This document shows, piece by piece, positions 1 to 6,042 of a stretch of 12,987 nucleotides of DNA. The stretch spans positions 1 to 12,987 of the forward strand of contig NZ_JAKDJE010000079.1 of the NCBI RefSeq assembly GCF_030454045.1, written 5' to 3'. This DNA is from Psychrobacter sp. (lineage in GTDB: Bacteria > Pseudomonadota > Gammaproteobacteria > Pseudomonadales > Moraxellaceae). A model generated the notes under the pieces. It worked only from the letters and a program-made list of their open reading frames with translations. It was not told the DNA's origin and searched no databases. A program made the position numbers and the translations under genes. Numbering within the stretch: the first letter of the stretch is position 1; each line of letters opens with the position of its first letter.

Positions 1-25
1 GTATCAGCAAGCATTTAATCTAAAC

Positions 26-54
26 GGCAGTTACACAGAATTCGGGATGGTCTC
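26..54. mobile_element. Possible terminal repeat of an IS256-like element at the left margin
   Basis: The stretch around 26-54 contains GGCAGTTACACAGAATTC followed by GGGATGGTCTC. From memory, TTACACAGAATT-type sequences are common at the ends of IS256-family (Mutator-type) elements. If so, the body of the element would lie to the left of the window. One plus-strand reading frame is open from base 2 to about 208, but it overlaps the 3' end of the P63C gene and resembles nothing I recognise. No second end or target duplication can be seen here, so this is only a suggestion. Otherwise I see nothing in 1-125 except the weak hairpin at 89-107. Confidence 0.22.
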
Positions 55-88
55 TTGTCTAGAGTTTAAGTTTCATTTGGTTAAACAT

Positions 89-107
89 AAAATATCTGCA
101 ATATTTT
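89..107 (-). terminator. Weak AT-rich hairpin downstream of the P63C gene
   Basis: AAAATAT (89-95) and ATATTTT (101-107) form a perfect 7-bp stem around a 5-nt loop, about 20 nt beyond the P63C stop codon. In the minus direction it ends in a run of only four Ts. The stem is entirely A-T, so it would be a poor intrinsic terminator. Position and symmetry are the only support. Confidence 0.25.
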
Positions 108-125
108 TATTAACGATGAAAATAT

Positions 126-1094
126 TTAGTTGTTTGAGAGTAAATCATAGTTCTCTGAAAAGTCTGGATGTATTTTATCGACCGTCTCAAAAAACTCTTC
201 TTTTGTTTTAGATAGTTTCATAATAGTAGTAACAGATGACACTAATTGCATTAGTTCTGGATGACCTTTGTCTGGAGTCAAAACCTGATGTAACCTAGTC
301 CCTTTATTACCTAATTTTTTAGCTCTATTTTTTAGCTCTGGCAAAATTTCAGGCGCTAGTTTTTTGTATATAACTTTATTAGTCACATGTCCAAAAAATC
401 CCGGACGCTTTACCTTCCCATTTTCAGGGGGATATGGCATGTCGTATAATCTAAACAATTCTTTATAATAGTCGTCAGGAAAAGTTTTAATCCAAGCTTG
501 CAACTCATTATCTACGAACTTTTCGAATAGCTTAGCAAGTGCATCTTTTTTACGAGCTTCCTGATAGCCTGTAACTTCATCAACTAAACTAGTCATTCCT
601 ACTTGCGATAATGCTCTCACTAGCATTTCCGCTTTTTTAGCGGTGCCTATTTGAGACGGGTGTAGTTTCTCCTCTTCTCTAGCTTTTAAATAAAGATCAG
701 CAACTAGTGGAAGAATATTCGCATCATAACCGCTTTGAATATTACCTTTTAAATCGACATACTCAATCTTCTTAATTACTTTCCTTAAGTCATCAGATAC
801 AAAGGGCTGAAGATTTTTGGCATCCATAAAAGTAGGAATATTGACTAACCTTGCATTCCCTCTTCCAGGTCTATCAAGCGCATCAAAAACAGCATTTTGT
901 CTAATAACACGTACATCCCCTTCAAGTACTGCTACATCTAAACTGTTATCTCCGATCTTTATCTCACCTTCATAACCTGCTTTAGGTAAGCTAGCTCTAT
1001 GTTTTCTTGCTTCCACTCCTTTCATAGCACGAGCCTTACGCTCTGATGTTGTCATTTTTGAAGCCGTTGCTTTACCACTGTTTTCGCGTCCCAT
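126..1094 (-). CDS. P63C-domain phage-associated protein
   Basis: This encodes 322 residues with no signal peptide or membrane segment. The N-terminus is basic (Lys/Arg-rich over the first ~35 residues). Around residues 167-178 is a GMTSLVDEVTGYQ stretch, typical of proteins that carry the C-terminal P63C domain. The domain itself spans roughly residues 195-275, with key features WIKTFPDDYY, LFRLYDMPY, RPGFFGH, TNKVIY and LAPEILPEL, followed by HQVLTPDKGHPEL. P63C proteins occur in phages and integrated elements; their function is unknown. I chose the ATG at 1094 because AGGGAG (1104-1109) lies 9 nt upstream; the in-frame TTG at 1103 directly abuts that site and is an unlikely start. The gene is clearly more AT-rich than the gor or truD regions and stands alone, with two promoters and an operator-like array upstream. 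This suggests acquisition from a phage or genomic island. Family assignment is fairly sure; the role is unknown. Confidence 0.85.
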   Translation of the reverse strand: MGRENSGKATASKMTTSERKARAMKGVEARKHRASLPKAGYEGEIKIGDNSLDVAVLEGDVRVIRQNAVFDALDRPGRGNARLVNIPTFMDAKNLQPFVSDDLRKVIKKIEYVDLKGNIQSGYDANILPLVADLYLKAREEEKLHPSQIGTAKKAEMLVRALSQVGMTSLVDEVTGYQEARKKDALAKLFEKFVDNELQAWIKTFPDDYYKELFRLYDMPYPPENGKVKRPGFFGHVTNKVIYKKLAPEILPELKNRAKKLGNKGTRLHQVLTPDKGHPELMQLVSSVTTIMKLSKTKEEFFETVDKIHPDFSENYDLLSNN

Positions 1095-1103
1095 ACTTTT
1101 CAA

Positions 1104-1109
1104 CTCCCT
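1104..1109 (-). promoter_or_regulatory. Ribosome binding site that decides the P63C start
   Basis: On the minus strand the sequence reads AGGGAG, then TTGAAAAGT, then ATG. The Shine-Dalgarno is 9 nt from the ATG at 1094 but 0 nt from the TTG at 1103. This favours the shorter protein. Confidence 0.75.
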
Positions 1110-1124
1110 GTTGGATAAGATTTA

Positions 1125-1153
1125 ATTATATCTACAAGTTGATTACTTGTAAA
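1125..1153 (-). promoter_or_regulatory. Proximal sigma70-like promoter of the P63C gene, overlapped by an operator
   Basis: On the minus strand, TTTACA (1148-1153) is separated by exactly 17 bp from TATAAT (1125-1130), a near-consensus promoter. The perfect inverted repeat TACAAGT-N5-ACTTGTA (1133-1151) fills the spacer and overlaps the -35 box. A repressor bound there would block polymerase. The bases are direct observation; promoter activity and repression are inferred. Confidence 0.65.
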
Positions 1154-1201
1154 ATTAAATTTTAAGTTAATAACTTGTATTATTATATTACAAGTAATTA
1201 A
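1133..1201. repeat. Array of four TACAAGT/ACTTGTA operator-like half-sites
   Basis: There are two inverted pairs. Pair one is TACAAGT (1133-1139), a 5-nt gap, and ACTTGTA (1145-1151). Pair two is ACTTGTA (1173-1179), a 9-nt gap, and TACAAGT (1189-1195); it extends to 13 bp per arm (1167-1179 and 1189-1201) with one mismatch. TTACTTGTAA (1143-1152) and TTACAAGTAA (1188-1197) are exact reverse complements. A further 13-nt palindrome, AAGTTAATAACTT, lies at 1164-1176. Arrays of this kind between -35 and -10 boxes are typical of phage-type (often HTH/XRE) repressor operators. No regulator gene is visible nearby, so the binding protein is unknown. Confidence 0.65.
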
Positions 1202-1208
1202 TCGTCAA
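1182..1208 (-). promoter_or_regulatory. Distal promoter candidate of the P63C gene
   Basis: On the minus strand, TTGACG (1203-1208) precedes TATAAT (1182-1187) with a 15-bp spacer. Both hexamers are excellent but the spacing is short. A TACAAGT heptamer (1189-1195) lies in the spacer, as in the proximal promoter. Confidence 0.4.
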
Positions 1209-1284
1209 AGAACCAGCTCGTAGATCAGCTTGACGAAGGAAACCCAACAATTCAATATTAAGCTAAGTTGACATTAAATCCGTC

Positions 1285-1318
1285 GTAGGTTGGGTCGAGC
1301 TTGCTCCACCCAACCTAC
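1285..1318. repeat. GTAGGTTGGGT hairpin repeat element
   Basis: GTAGGTTGGGT (1285-1295) and ACCCAACCTAC (1308-1318) are perfect 11-bp arms. Between them GAGC-TT-GCTC makes an inner stem, so almost the whole 34 nt can fold. A degenerate partial copy appears to lie just before it: CTCGTAG at 1217-1223 and AACCCAAC at 1241-1248. Hairpins with this GTTGGGT/ACCCAAC core are scattered through many proteobacterial genomes as intergenic repeats. There is no T-run on either side, so it is not a standard terminator. Apart from this repeat and the promoter/operator sites, 1104-1360 holds no gene that I can support. Confidence 0.7.
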
Positions 1319-1360
1319 AAGTTAGATACTTTTCGGAGTTAATGTATAAAAACACCCCAC

Positions 1361-1642
1361 CTAAACAAACTCCCGCTCAACATTCATCACTCTTGCATCC
1401 ACCGTGCGTTCTATTTTTTCTTCGATCTGACTGCATTGCGACTCGACCTCACGTTTGGATAATCCAACGATCACAAACGTCCACTCGCTGGCGTCATGCC
1501 GATCGCGCGCGCCGCTCTCACATACCGCGACGCTTGGCGTATTGCCAAAACGTGCGTGCAGGCCGCCCATACGTTGGCGTTTTTCTTTTAATGAGCTACA
1601 GCCAGGTAAAGAAAAGGTCAAAATTAGAATGACGATATGCAT
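1361..1642 (-). CDS. DUF503 (YlxP-like) family protein
   Basis: This encodes 93 residues, the usual length for DUF503. The signature LPGCSSLKEKRQ (residues 12-23) matches the family's IPG-x-SLKEKR motif. The C-terminal half (TFVIVGLS, then a helix ending in ARVMNVEREFV) matches the family pattern in which a beta strand is followed by a conserved VEREI-like end. In Bacillus the homologue YlxP is encoded with translation factors, but its function is not established. The start ATG has a strong AAGGAG (1649-1654) 6 nt upstream. LPGC near the N-terminus mimics a lipobox, but it sits in the conserved DUF503 motif and there is no basic residue before the hydrophobic run, so I do not call it a lipoprotein. 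The gene stands divergent from yjjP. Family identity is from motif recall. Confidence 0.75.
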   Translation of the reverse strand: MHIVILILTFSLPGCSSLKEKRQRMGGLHARFGNTPSVAVCESGARDRHDASEWTFVIVGLSKREVESQCSQIEEKIERTVDARVMNVEREFV

Positions 1643-1652
1643 TTTATTCTCC

Positions 1653-1679
1653 TTGTGACAGTGGTTTACGCTTTATAAT
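1653..1679 (+). promoter_or_regulatory. Promoter candidate for yjjP-yjjB
   Basis: TTGTGA (1653-1658) precedes a consensus TATAAT (1674-1679) with a 15-bp spacer. The -10 box overlaps the -10 box of the divergent DUF503 promoter, so the two transcripts could compete. The -35 match and spacing are imperfect. Confidence 0.35.
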
Positions 1680-1700
1680 AGTAGCAAATAAGCAAGGCAA
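1672..1700 (-). promoter_or_regulatory. Promoter candidate for the DUF503 gene
   Basis: On the minus strand, TTGCCT (1695-1700) is followed after 17 bp by TATAAA (1672-1677). The start codon lies 30 nt downstream of the -10 box. Confidence 0.45.
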
Positions 1701-1744
1701 GTTATGCTATCTTTACCTCTATCCATATCGATATCGCAGCCAAT

Positions 1745-2548
1745 ATGCATATTCCTCCAATGACTTCTATCAGCTACGTACAGCAGCAACGCATCACTCG
1801 ACTCTGCGTGCGCTGCGGCTTACTCCTTATGCAGTATGGCGCTGAGTCTGCCGTGGTAGTGGACTTATCGAAGCGTTTGGGATTTGCATTGGGAATGAGT
1901 AGCGTCGAGTGTTCGCTAAATTTTAATGCGATCACTTTGACGACTATCTGTAATGAGCGCTGTATCACCACCACCCGAGACACCATCAACCAAAGCATCA
2001 ATGTCAATTTATTGGTGCAAATCCAGCAAATCGTCAATAAGACCGAAGCCACTATCAATAATAATGATTTGATTGACCGCACAACCCTTGCGTTTGATGA
2101 GTTGGATAAAACCGTGTATCCGACATGGCTAGTCAGTATATTTGTCGGCGCTTCTTGTGCGGCGTTTGCTTATTTGAATGGCGGCAGTTGGTCGATTACG
2201 GCGGTGACATTTATCGCGGGTATGGTGGCGATGTTTACTCGTATCTATTTGTCCAAGCATCATTTTAACCCTTTTATCACCGTTATTGCTACGGCTTTTA
2301 TCGCCTCTTTGATTGGGGCGACGACCTATTACTTTGATATTGGCAATAACGCCGATATCGCCGTGGCCTCTAGCGTGTTGCTGCTGATTCCAAGCTTTCC
2401 GCTGATCAACTCGTTGTCCGATATCTTAAAAGGCTATGTCAATATTGGCGTTGGGCGGGCGGTGTTTACTTATATGCTCACTTTGTCCGCCTGTGTGGGT
2501 ATCGTGATGGCGCTGGTGTTACTACGCATACAGCACTGGGGGTTTTAG
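1745..2548 (+). CDS. yjjP: YjjP, large subunit of the YjjPB exporter (ThrE/DUF1212 family)
   Basis: This encodes 267 residues. The N-terminal ~120-residue cytoplasmic domain has the ThrE/DUF1212 signature: QQRITRLCVRCG (residues 14-25), YGAESAVVV (31-39) and LGMSSVECSLNFNAITLTT (49-67). About five membrane helices follow (near 127-145, 150-168, 176-196, 205-222 and 240-262), including VLLLIPSFPLINSLSD, which matches the E. coli YjjP pattern closely. In E. coli, YjjP and YjjB together export succinate; the wider ThrE family exports threonine and serine. The substrate here is not readable from sequence. The stop TAG is immediately followed by the ATG of yjjB, so the two are translationally coupled. 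The start at 1745 has no clear Shine-Dalgarno; an in-frame ATG at 1760 is an alternative, giving 262 residues. Confidence 0.9.
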   Translation: MHIPPMTSISYVQQQRITRLCVRCGLLLMQYGAESAVVVDLSKRLGFALGMSSVECSLNFNAITLTTICNERCITTTRDTINQSINVNLLVQIQQIVNKTEATINNNDLIDRTTLAFDELDKTVYPTWLVSIFVGASCAAFAYLNGGSWSITAVTFIAGMVAMFTRIYLSKHHFNPFITVIATAFIASLIGATTYYFDIGNNADIAVASSVLLLIPSFPLINSLSDILKGYVNIGVGRAVFTYMLTLSACVGIVMALVLLRIQHWGF

Positions 2549-3001
2549 ATGTGGTTTATTGAGACCGTTGTGCTGTCTTGCATCATTACCCTTGGCTGGA
2601 CGCTAATGTTTAGCGTACCCAAACGCTATATTTTGCCGTGTCTGCTGATGACGGCGTTTGGCTTTGGGTTAAAAACGGCGCTGGTCTATCAGCATATACA
2701 TCTGGTGGTGGCCAGCTTTTTTGGCGCGATGCTCGCCAGCTTTTTGGGCGTGTATTTTTCTAAAAAATATACCCTACCGCCCAAAGCGTTAATCTCCCCA
2801 AGTGTCATCTGTATGATGCCAGGTATCGCCGCTTATAAGGCGATGGTCAGTATGGTGCAGATAGGCTATTTTGGCTTTTCAGACGAGTTATTTAGCCAAA
2901 TGATGGTGTATTTATTCGAAGCCTTGTTTGTGACCTCAGGATTGGTACTGGGCTTATCCATTCCTGGGCTGTTATTTTATAGACGGCGTGCCATAGTCTA
3001 G
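2549..3001 (+). CDS. yjjB: YjjB, small subunit of the YjjPB exporter (ThrE_2 family)
   Basis: This encodes 150 residues, close to the ~157 of E. coli YjjB. It is an almost entirely hydrophobic inner-membrane protein with about four to five helices. The hallmark stretch is CMMPGIAAYKAMVSMVQIG (around residues 88-106), equivalent to the FPGISAYTAM region of E. coli YjjB. It ends in LGLSIPGLLFYRRR, again a close match. Start and upstream stop are contiguous (TAGATG), so it is expressed with yjjP. The split two-gene form equals the C-terminal half of single-chain ThrE proteins. Its job is inferred to be dicarboxylate (succinate-like) or amino-acid efflux together with YjjP. No terminator is visible after it. 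Confidence 0.9.
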   Translation: MWFIETVVLSCIITLGWTLMFSVPKRYILPCLLMTAFGFGLKTALVYQHIHLVVASFFGAMLASFLGVYFSKKYTLPPKALISPSVICMMPGIAAYKAMVSMVQIGYFGFSDELFSQMMVYLFEALFVTSGLVLGLSIPGLLFYRRRAIV

Positions 3002-3110
3002 GCAGGTTTAAGTGGGTTTAAATGAGATTATCATGTGTTAGGCTATTTTGTTTAAATACTTTTATAAACTGATGCTAGCTGGCACACCCTTATGATAAAA
3101 AACTTGTAAG

Positions 3111-3123
3111 ATGGATTATCCAT
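3111..3123. promoter_or_regulatory. 13-bp palindrome upstream of glutathione reductase
   Basis: ATGGAT-T-ATCCAT is a perfect palindrome 55 bp before the gor start codon. The 176-base gap between yjjB and gor must hold the gor promoter, but I see no convincing -35/-10 pair there. A role as an operator is speculation from position. Confidence 0.25.
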
Positions 3124-3177
3124 ACCCATTACAATAGAGTTCAAAACTGTACCGAAACTTAATGAAGAGACATAACA

Positions 3178-4533
3178 ATGACAAAGCATTACGATTATAT
3201 TTCCATTGGCGGCGGTAGCGGCGGTATTGCCTCCATTAACCGTGCAGCAAGCTATGGCAAAAAGTGCGCGATTATCGAAGCGGAGGAATTAGGCGGCACT
3301 TGCGTCAATTGGGGCTGCGTACCCAAAAAGGTGATGTGGTACGGCGCGCAAGTCGCCGAGGCGATTGAGAAGTACGCGCCAGACTACGGATTCGAGGTTG
3401 AGTTAAAGAATTTCGATTTTCAAAAACTCATTCAAAGCCGTCAGCAGTACATCGAGAATATCCATCGCTCTTATGACAATAACTTAGCCAAAAATGGCGT
3501 GGAAGTGATTAAAGGCTTTGCTAAATTCGTCGATACCAATACGGTTGAGGTCAATGGCGAGCAAATCACTGCTGACCATATTTTGATTGCGACGGGCGGT
3601 CATCCTATTTTCCCTGATATCCCAGGCGCAGAGCACGGTATCGATTCTGATGGCTTCTTTGAATTGACTCATTTGCCCAAACGCGTCGCTATCGCAGGCG
3701 CAGGCTATATTGCTGTTGAAATCGCAGGCGTGCTGAACAGCTTAGGCGCTGAGGTGCATCTATACGTGCGTCAGCATTCGCCGCTACGCTCGTTTGATCA
3801 CACTATCGTTGAGACCTTGCTCATAGAGATGGAGCAAGACGGTATTCATTTGCACACCAACACTACGCTCACTGAGGTCAATAAAAACGAAGATGGCAGC
3901 TTAGAGCTATTTACCAAAGATGGTACGCTAGATACGGTTGATTGTCTGATTTGGGCGATTGGCCGCGCGCCGTCTACTGACAATATCAACCTGAAAGTGA
4001 CCGGAGTCGAGACGACTGCCAATGGTAAAATTAAAGTTGATAAATTCCAGAATACCAATGTTGAGGGCATCTATTCAGTTGGTGACATTATCGAAAACAG
4101 CATTGATCTGACGCCAGTAGCTATCGCGGCAGGTCGCAGATTGTCAGAGCGCTTGTTCAATGATAAGACTGACGAGCATTTGGTTTATGATTTAGTACCA
4201 ACGGTAATCTTTACTCATCCTGCTATTGGTACGATTGGCTTGTCAGAGATTGACGCGTTGGAGCTACATGGCAAAGACAACATCAAGTGCTACACCTCGA
4301 CCTTTACCTCGATGTATAGCGCCGTGACTCAGCATCGCCAAAAGTGCGTGATGAAGCTGGTGTGCTTAGGTGAGGAGGAGAAAATCATTGGCCTACATGG
4401 CATCGGTTACGGTGTCGATGAGATGCTGCAAGGGTTTGCCGTAGCAGTGAAGATGGGCGCGACCAAAGCAGACTTTGATAATACCGTTGCTATTCATCCA
4501 ACCGGTGCAGAAGAGTTTGTGACAATGCGTTAG
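3178..4533 (+). CDS. gor: Glutathione-disulfide reductase
   Basis: This encodes 451 residues (E. coli Gor is 450). It reduces glutathione disulfide to two glutathiones with NADPH, as a cytosolic FAD homodimer. Visible elements in order: FAD-binding GGGSGG (residues 11-16); redox-active disulfide CVNWGC (Cys42, Cys47) followed by VPKK; second nucleotide-binding motif GAGYIAVEIAG near residues 174-184; VRQHSPLRSFD, whose two arginines correspond to the NADPH 2'-phosphate-binding pair of E. coli Gor; FAD motif YSVGDI; and the C-terminal HPTGAEEFVTMR, whose His440 and Glu445 form the catalytic pair supplied across the dimer. The arginine pair and CVNWGC separate it from dihydrolipoamide and mercuric reductases. 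GAAGAG lies 7-8 nt before the ATG. The last two codons (Met, Arg) and the stop fall in the first unit of a tandem repeat, described separately. Confidence 0.95.
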   Translation: MTKHYDYISIGGGSGGIASINRAASYGKKCAIIEAEELGGTCVNWGCVPKKVMWYGAQVAEAIEKYAPDYGFEVELKNFDFQKLIQSRQQYIENIHRSYDNNLAKNGVEVIKGFAKFVDTNTVEVNGEQITADHILIATGGHPIFPDIPGAEHGIDSDGFFELTHLPKRVAIAGAGYIAVEIAGVLNSLGAEVHLYVRQHSPLRSFDHTIVETLLIEMEQDGIHLHTNTTLTEVNKNEDGSLELFTKDGTLDTVDCLIWAIGRAPSTDNINLKVTGVETTANGKIKVDKFQNTNVEGIYSVGDIIENSIDLTPVAIAAGRRLSERLFNDKTDEHLVYDLVPTVIFTHPAIGTIGLSEIDALELHGKDNIKCYTSTFTSMYSAVTQHRQKCVMKLVCLGEEEKIIGLHGIGYGVDEMLQGFAVAVKMGATKADFDNTVAIHPTGAEEFVTMR

Positions 4534-4592
4534 TGGGCGTTAACGAGCGTTAATGGGCGCTAGATGAGCGTTATAGGCGTTAACAAGTGTTA
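4527..4592 (+). repeat. Decaying ~10-bp GCGTTA tandem repeat at the 3' end of gor
   Basis: GCGTTA or a one-base variant recurs at 4527, 4537, 4547, 4557 (GCGCTA), 4568, 4577 and 4587 (GTGTTA), with steps of 10, 10, 10, 11, 9 and 10. Most units read like GGCGTTAACGA. The first unit contains the last codons and the TAG stop of gor. Each unit carries TAG or TAA, so the array cannot extend the protein. It looks like a slippage-generated minisatellite with point decay. Confidence 0.7.
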
Positions 4593-4645
4593 TTGCTGTC
4601 AGTAGAAGCTGATCAATAAAGAGTAAACATATAGAGTTAAATAAC

Positions 4646-4677
4646 AAAAGGAGTGCCGCTTGGACACTCCTTTTTTT
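4646..4677 (+). terminator. Intrinsic terminator after gor
   Basis: AAAAGGAGTG (4646-4655) pairs with CACTCCTTTT (4665-4674) around a 9-nt loop, and a run of seven Ts (4671-4677) follows. It lies 113 bp after the gor stop and ahead of the convergent lipoprotein gene. On the other strand there are only four Ts after the stem, so it is at most a weak terminator for the minus-strand transcript. Confidence 0.88.
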
Positions 4678-4711
4678 CATCGTTTTTATCTCATACCAAC
4701 CACTATGGCCA

Positions 4712-5083
4712 CTATGGCGTCAATACCCATTCGCCATTGACATCACTGACCTTAAAAGCGCCGCTATCAGTACGACTATTGCCACCGATGGTTTGCGTGA
4801 CATCAGCGGTACACAGATAAGTGTTGTCACCCTCAGTCGTATCACAGCTGACATTGTCTACGCTCTCAAGCGTTGGCATCATACCTGCCATCATGCCGCT
4901 CACAGCTTTTGCCATCTCATCATCGCCCGCTTGCACCATTGCATCGTCCATGATGCTATTGGCCTGCTCGTATTGCGCGACGACCAATTGTTCCACCGTG
5001 TCGTCAGATGGCGCATTAGAGCAGGCGGCAAATAGTAGGGTTAACAATGCTATCGCAGCCAATTTCGTTAAATTATTTATCAT
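4712..5083 (-). CDS. Small predicted lipoprotein of unknown function
   Basis: This encodes 123 residues counted from the ATG at 5083. The N-terminus is a clear type II signal peptide: a short basic region (MINNLTK), a hydrophobic core and lipobox LFAAC with the lipidated Cys at 21. Ser-Asn after the cysteine gives no Asp+2 retention signal, so outer-membrane sorting is expected. The mature part is acidic with a Met-rich helix (residues 56-70). Its C-terminal half is a short beta-like domain with two further cysteines (Cys80 and Cys91), which could form a disulfide, and it ends in GEWVLTP. This is a pattern seen in many small NTF2/DUF4878-like lipoproteins, but I cannot assign a family. A TTG start at 5098 would add five residues and has no better ribosome site. 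It lies 24 nt downstream of the larger lipoprotein gene and may share its transcript. Confidence 0.75.
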   Translation of the reverse strand: MINNLTKLAAIALLTLLFAACSNAPSDDTVEQLVVAQYEQANSIMDDAMVQAGDDEMAKAVSGMMAGMMPTLESVDNVSCDTTEGDNTYLCTADVTQTIGGNSRTDSGAFKVSDVNGEWVLTP

Positions 5084-5107
5084 ATTTAAATAGACCAATA
5101 GCAGATA

Positions 5108-6040
5108 TTATCGAAAAAGTTTTTTATCGAATTTAAATTCTTTACTTGCTAACTCTTCTCCAGTACTTTTATTAAGATACTTTACTCTTGCTAAGATAGG
5201 CTCAGCATATACCTTATATTCACCTTTAGTATAACTAAGCTCGTAATATACCTCACCTTTATAATCTATATTAGAATCATTTATGGCTTCCTCAATTTTT
5301 CTAGCTAAGGTTTCATCTGTGATATCTAAACCGCAGTCATACTTTCCATAAGATTTTGTTTCTATAGGCGCACCAAAAAAGTCACTCTTTCCATCAATGT
5401 CAAAATAATTATGAGAAATGTTAAAGTTACAAGAATCCATAGGAAATTGCTTACTTTCAAAATTATAGTTTTTTAAACTCGGAGCAGACACTTTAAAAGC
5501 AGTTAGATCTTTATCATTTTGTATCATGTCAAAACTGTTAACTTGGGTCTGAGGTATGATAGGCAATTTAACTTTATGTACCCCATTATACTTATCTAAT
5601 TCAGCGTCGATTTCAGGTAAAATTCTTTTTGCTATGTCTTTCTTTTTGAAACCGTCGGTTTCCTCTCTATACTCAGGAGACATTGATAAAAGCTTAAATT
5701 CGTCCAGATTATCTCCAGGAGACTGTTCTATAGTTTTATTTACCATAAATGATTTTAACCACATTACATTGAAATCAACAGCACTCCCATAAGTATTTAA
5801 GTCTTTATAATCGCTTGAACTTATTCCATCAACTAAATACTCTTCATCGGAAAAATATTTATTAGTATTTGAAACAAGAACTACATCCTCAACAGGTTTA
5901 TCTACTGATAACTCTTCAACTTGTTGCTCAGTGCTCTCACTTTCTAACACTTCTTCATTTTTGACTGACGTTTCGTTACAAGCTACGATACCTAACATTA
6001 GAGGTAAAATTGCAATTAACGCTAGTTTATTTACTTTCAT
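5108..6040 (-). CDS. Predicted lipoprotein of unknown function, its 5' region interrupted by an IS630 element
   Basis: This encodes 310 residues from the ATG at 6040. MKVNK, a hydrophobic core and lipobox IVAC (Cys21) form a lipoprotein signal peptide. A Glu/Ser/Val-rich acidic linker (about residues 22-55) follows, then a globular domain with DLNTYGSAVDFNVMWLKSF (80-98), a Lys-rich middle, and a beta-rich C-terminal half containing two cysteines. It vaguely recalls DUF4852-type lipoproteins, but I cannot confirm this. It is much more AT-rich than gor or truD, suggesting horizontal acquisition. The oddity is upstream. The inverted repeat of the IS630 element begins only 2-4 bp before the start codon, and no Shine-Dalgarno is present in the element's end. 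An AGGA matching an ideal site is found on the far side of the element. The reading frame is intact, so the gene is probably poorly translated rather than decayed. An in-frame TTG start at 6082 inside the element is unlikely. Confidence 0.75.
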   Translation of the reverse strand: MKVNKLALIAILPLMLGIVACNETSVKNEEVLESESTEQQVEELSVDKPVEDVVLVSNTNKYFSDEEYLVDGISSSDYKDLNTYGSAVDFNVMWLKSFMVNKTIEQSPGDNLDEFKLLSMSPEYREETDGFKKKDIAKRILPEIDAELDKYNGVHKVKLPIIPQTQVNSFDMIQNDKDLTAFKVSAPSLKNYNFESKQFPMDSCNFNISHNYFDIDGKSDFFGAPIETKSYGKYDCGLDITDETLARKIEEAINDSNIDYKGEVYYELSYTKGEYKVYAEPILARVKYLNKSTGEELASKEFKFDKKLFR

Positions 6041-6042
6041 AA

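Noticed and set aside
1101..1103. TTG start giving a 325-residue P63C protein
   Set aside because: The Shine-Dalgarno directly abuts this TTG, leaving no spacing, while the ATG at 1094 is 9 nt away.
1133..1201. CRISPR-like array in the TACAAGT repeats
   Set aside because: The units are 7-13 bp, in inverted orientation and without spacers of constant length; an operator array explains them better.
1361..1642. Lipoprotein call for the DUF503 gene from the LPGC near its N-terminus
   Set aside because: The cysteine lies inside the conserved LPG-x-SLKEKRQ family motif, and no basic n-region precedes the short hydrophobic strand.
1342..1658. Plus-strand open frames opposite the DUF503 gene
   Set aside because: They have no family features and are antisense shadows of a gene with a recognisable motif and a good ribosome site.
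3080..3096. TGGCAC followed by CCCTTATG as a sigma54 promoter before gor
   Set aside because: The -24 element fits, but the required GC at -12 is missing.
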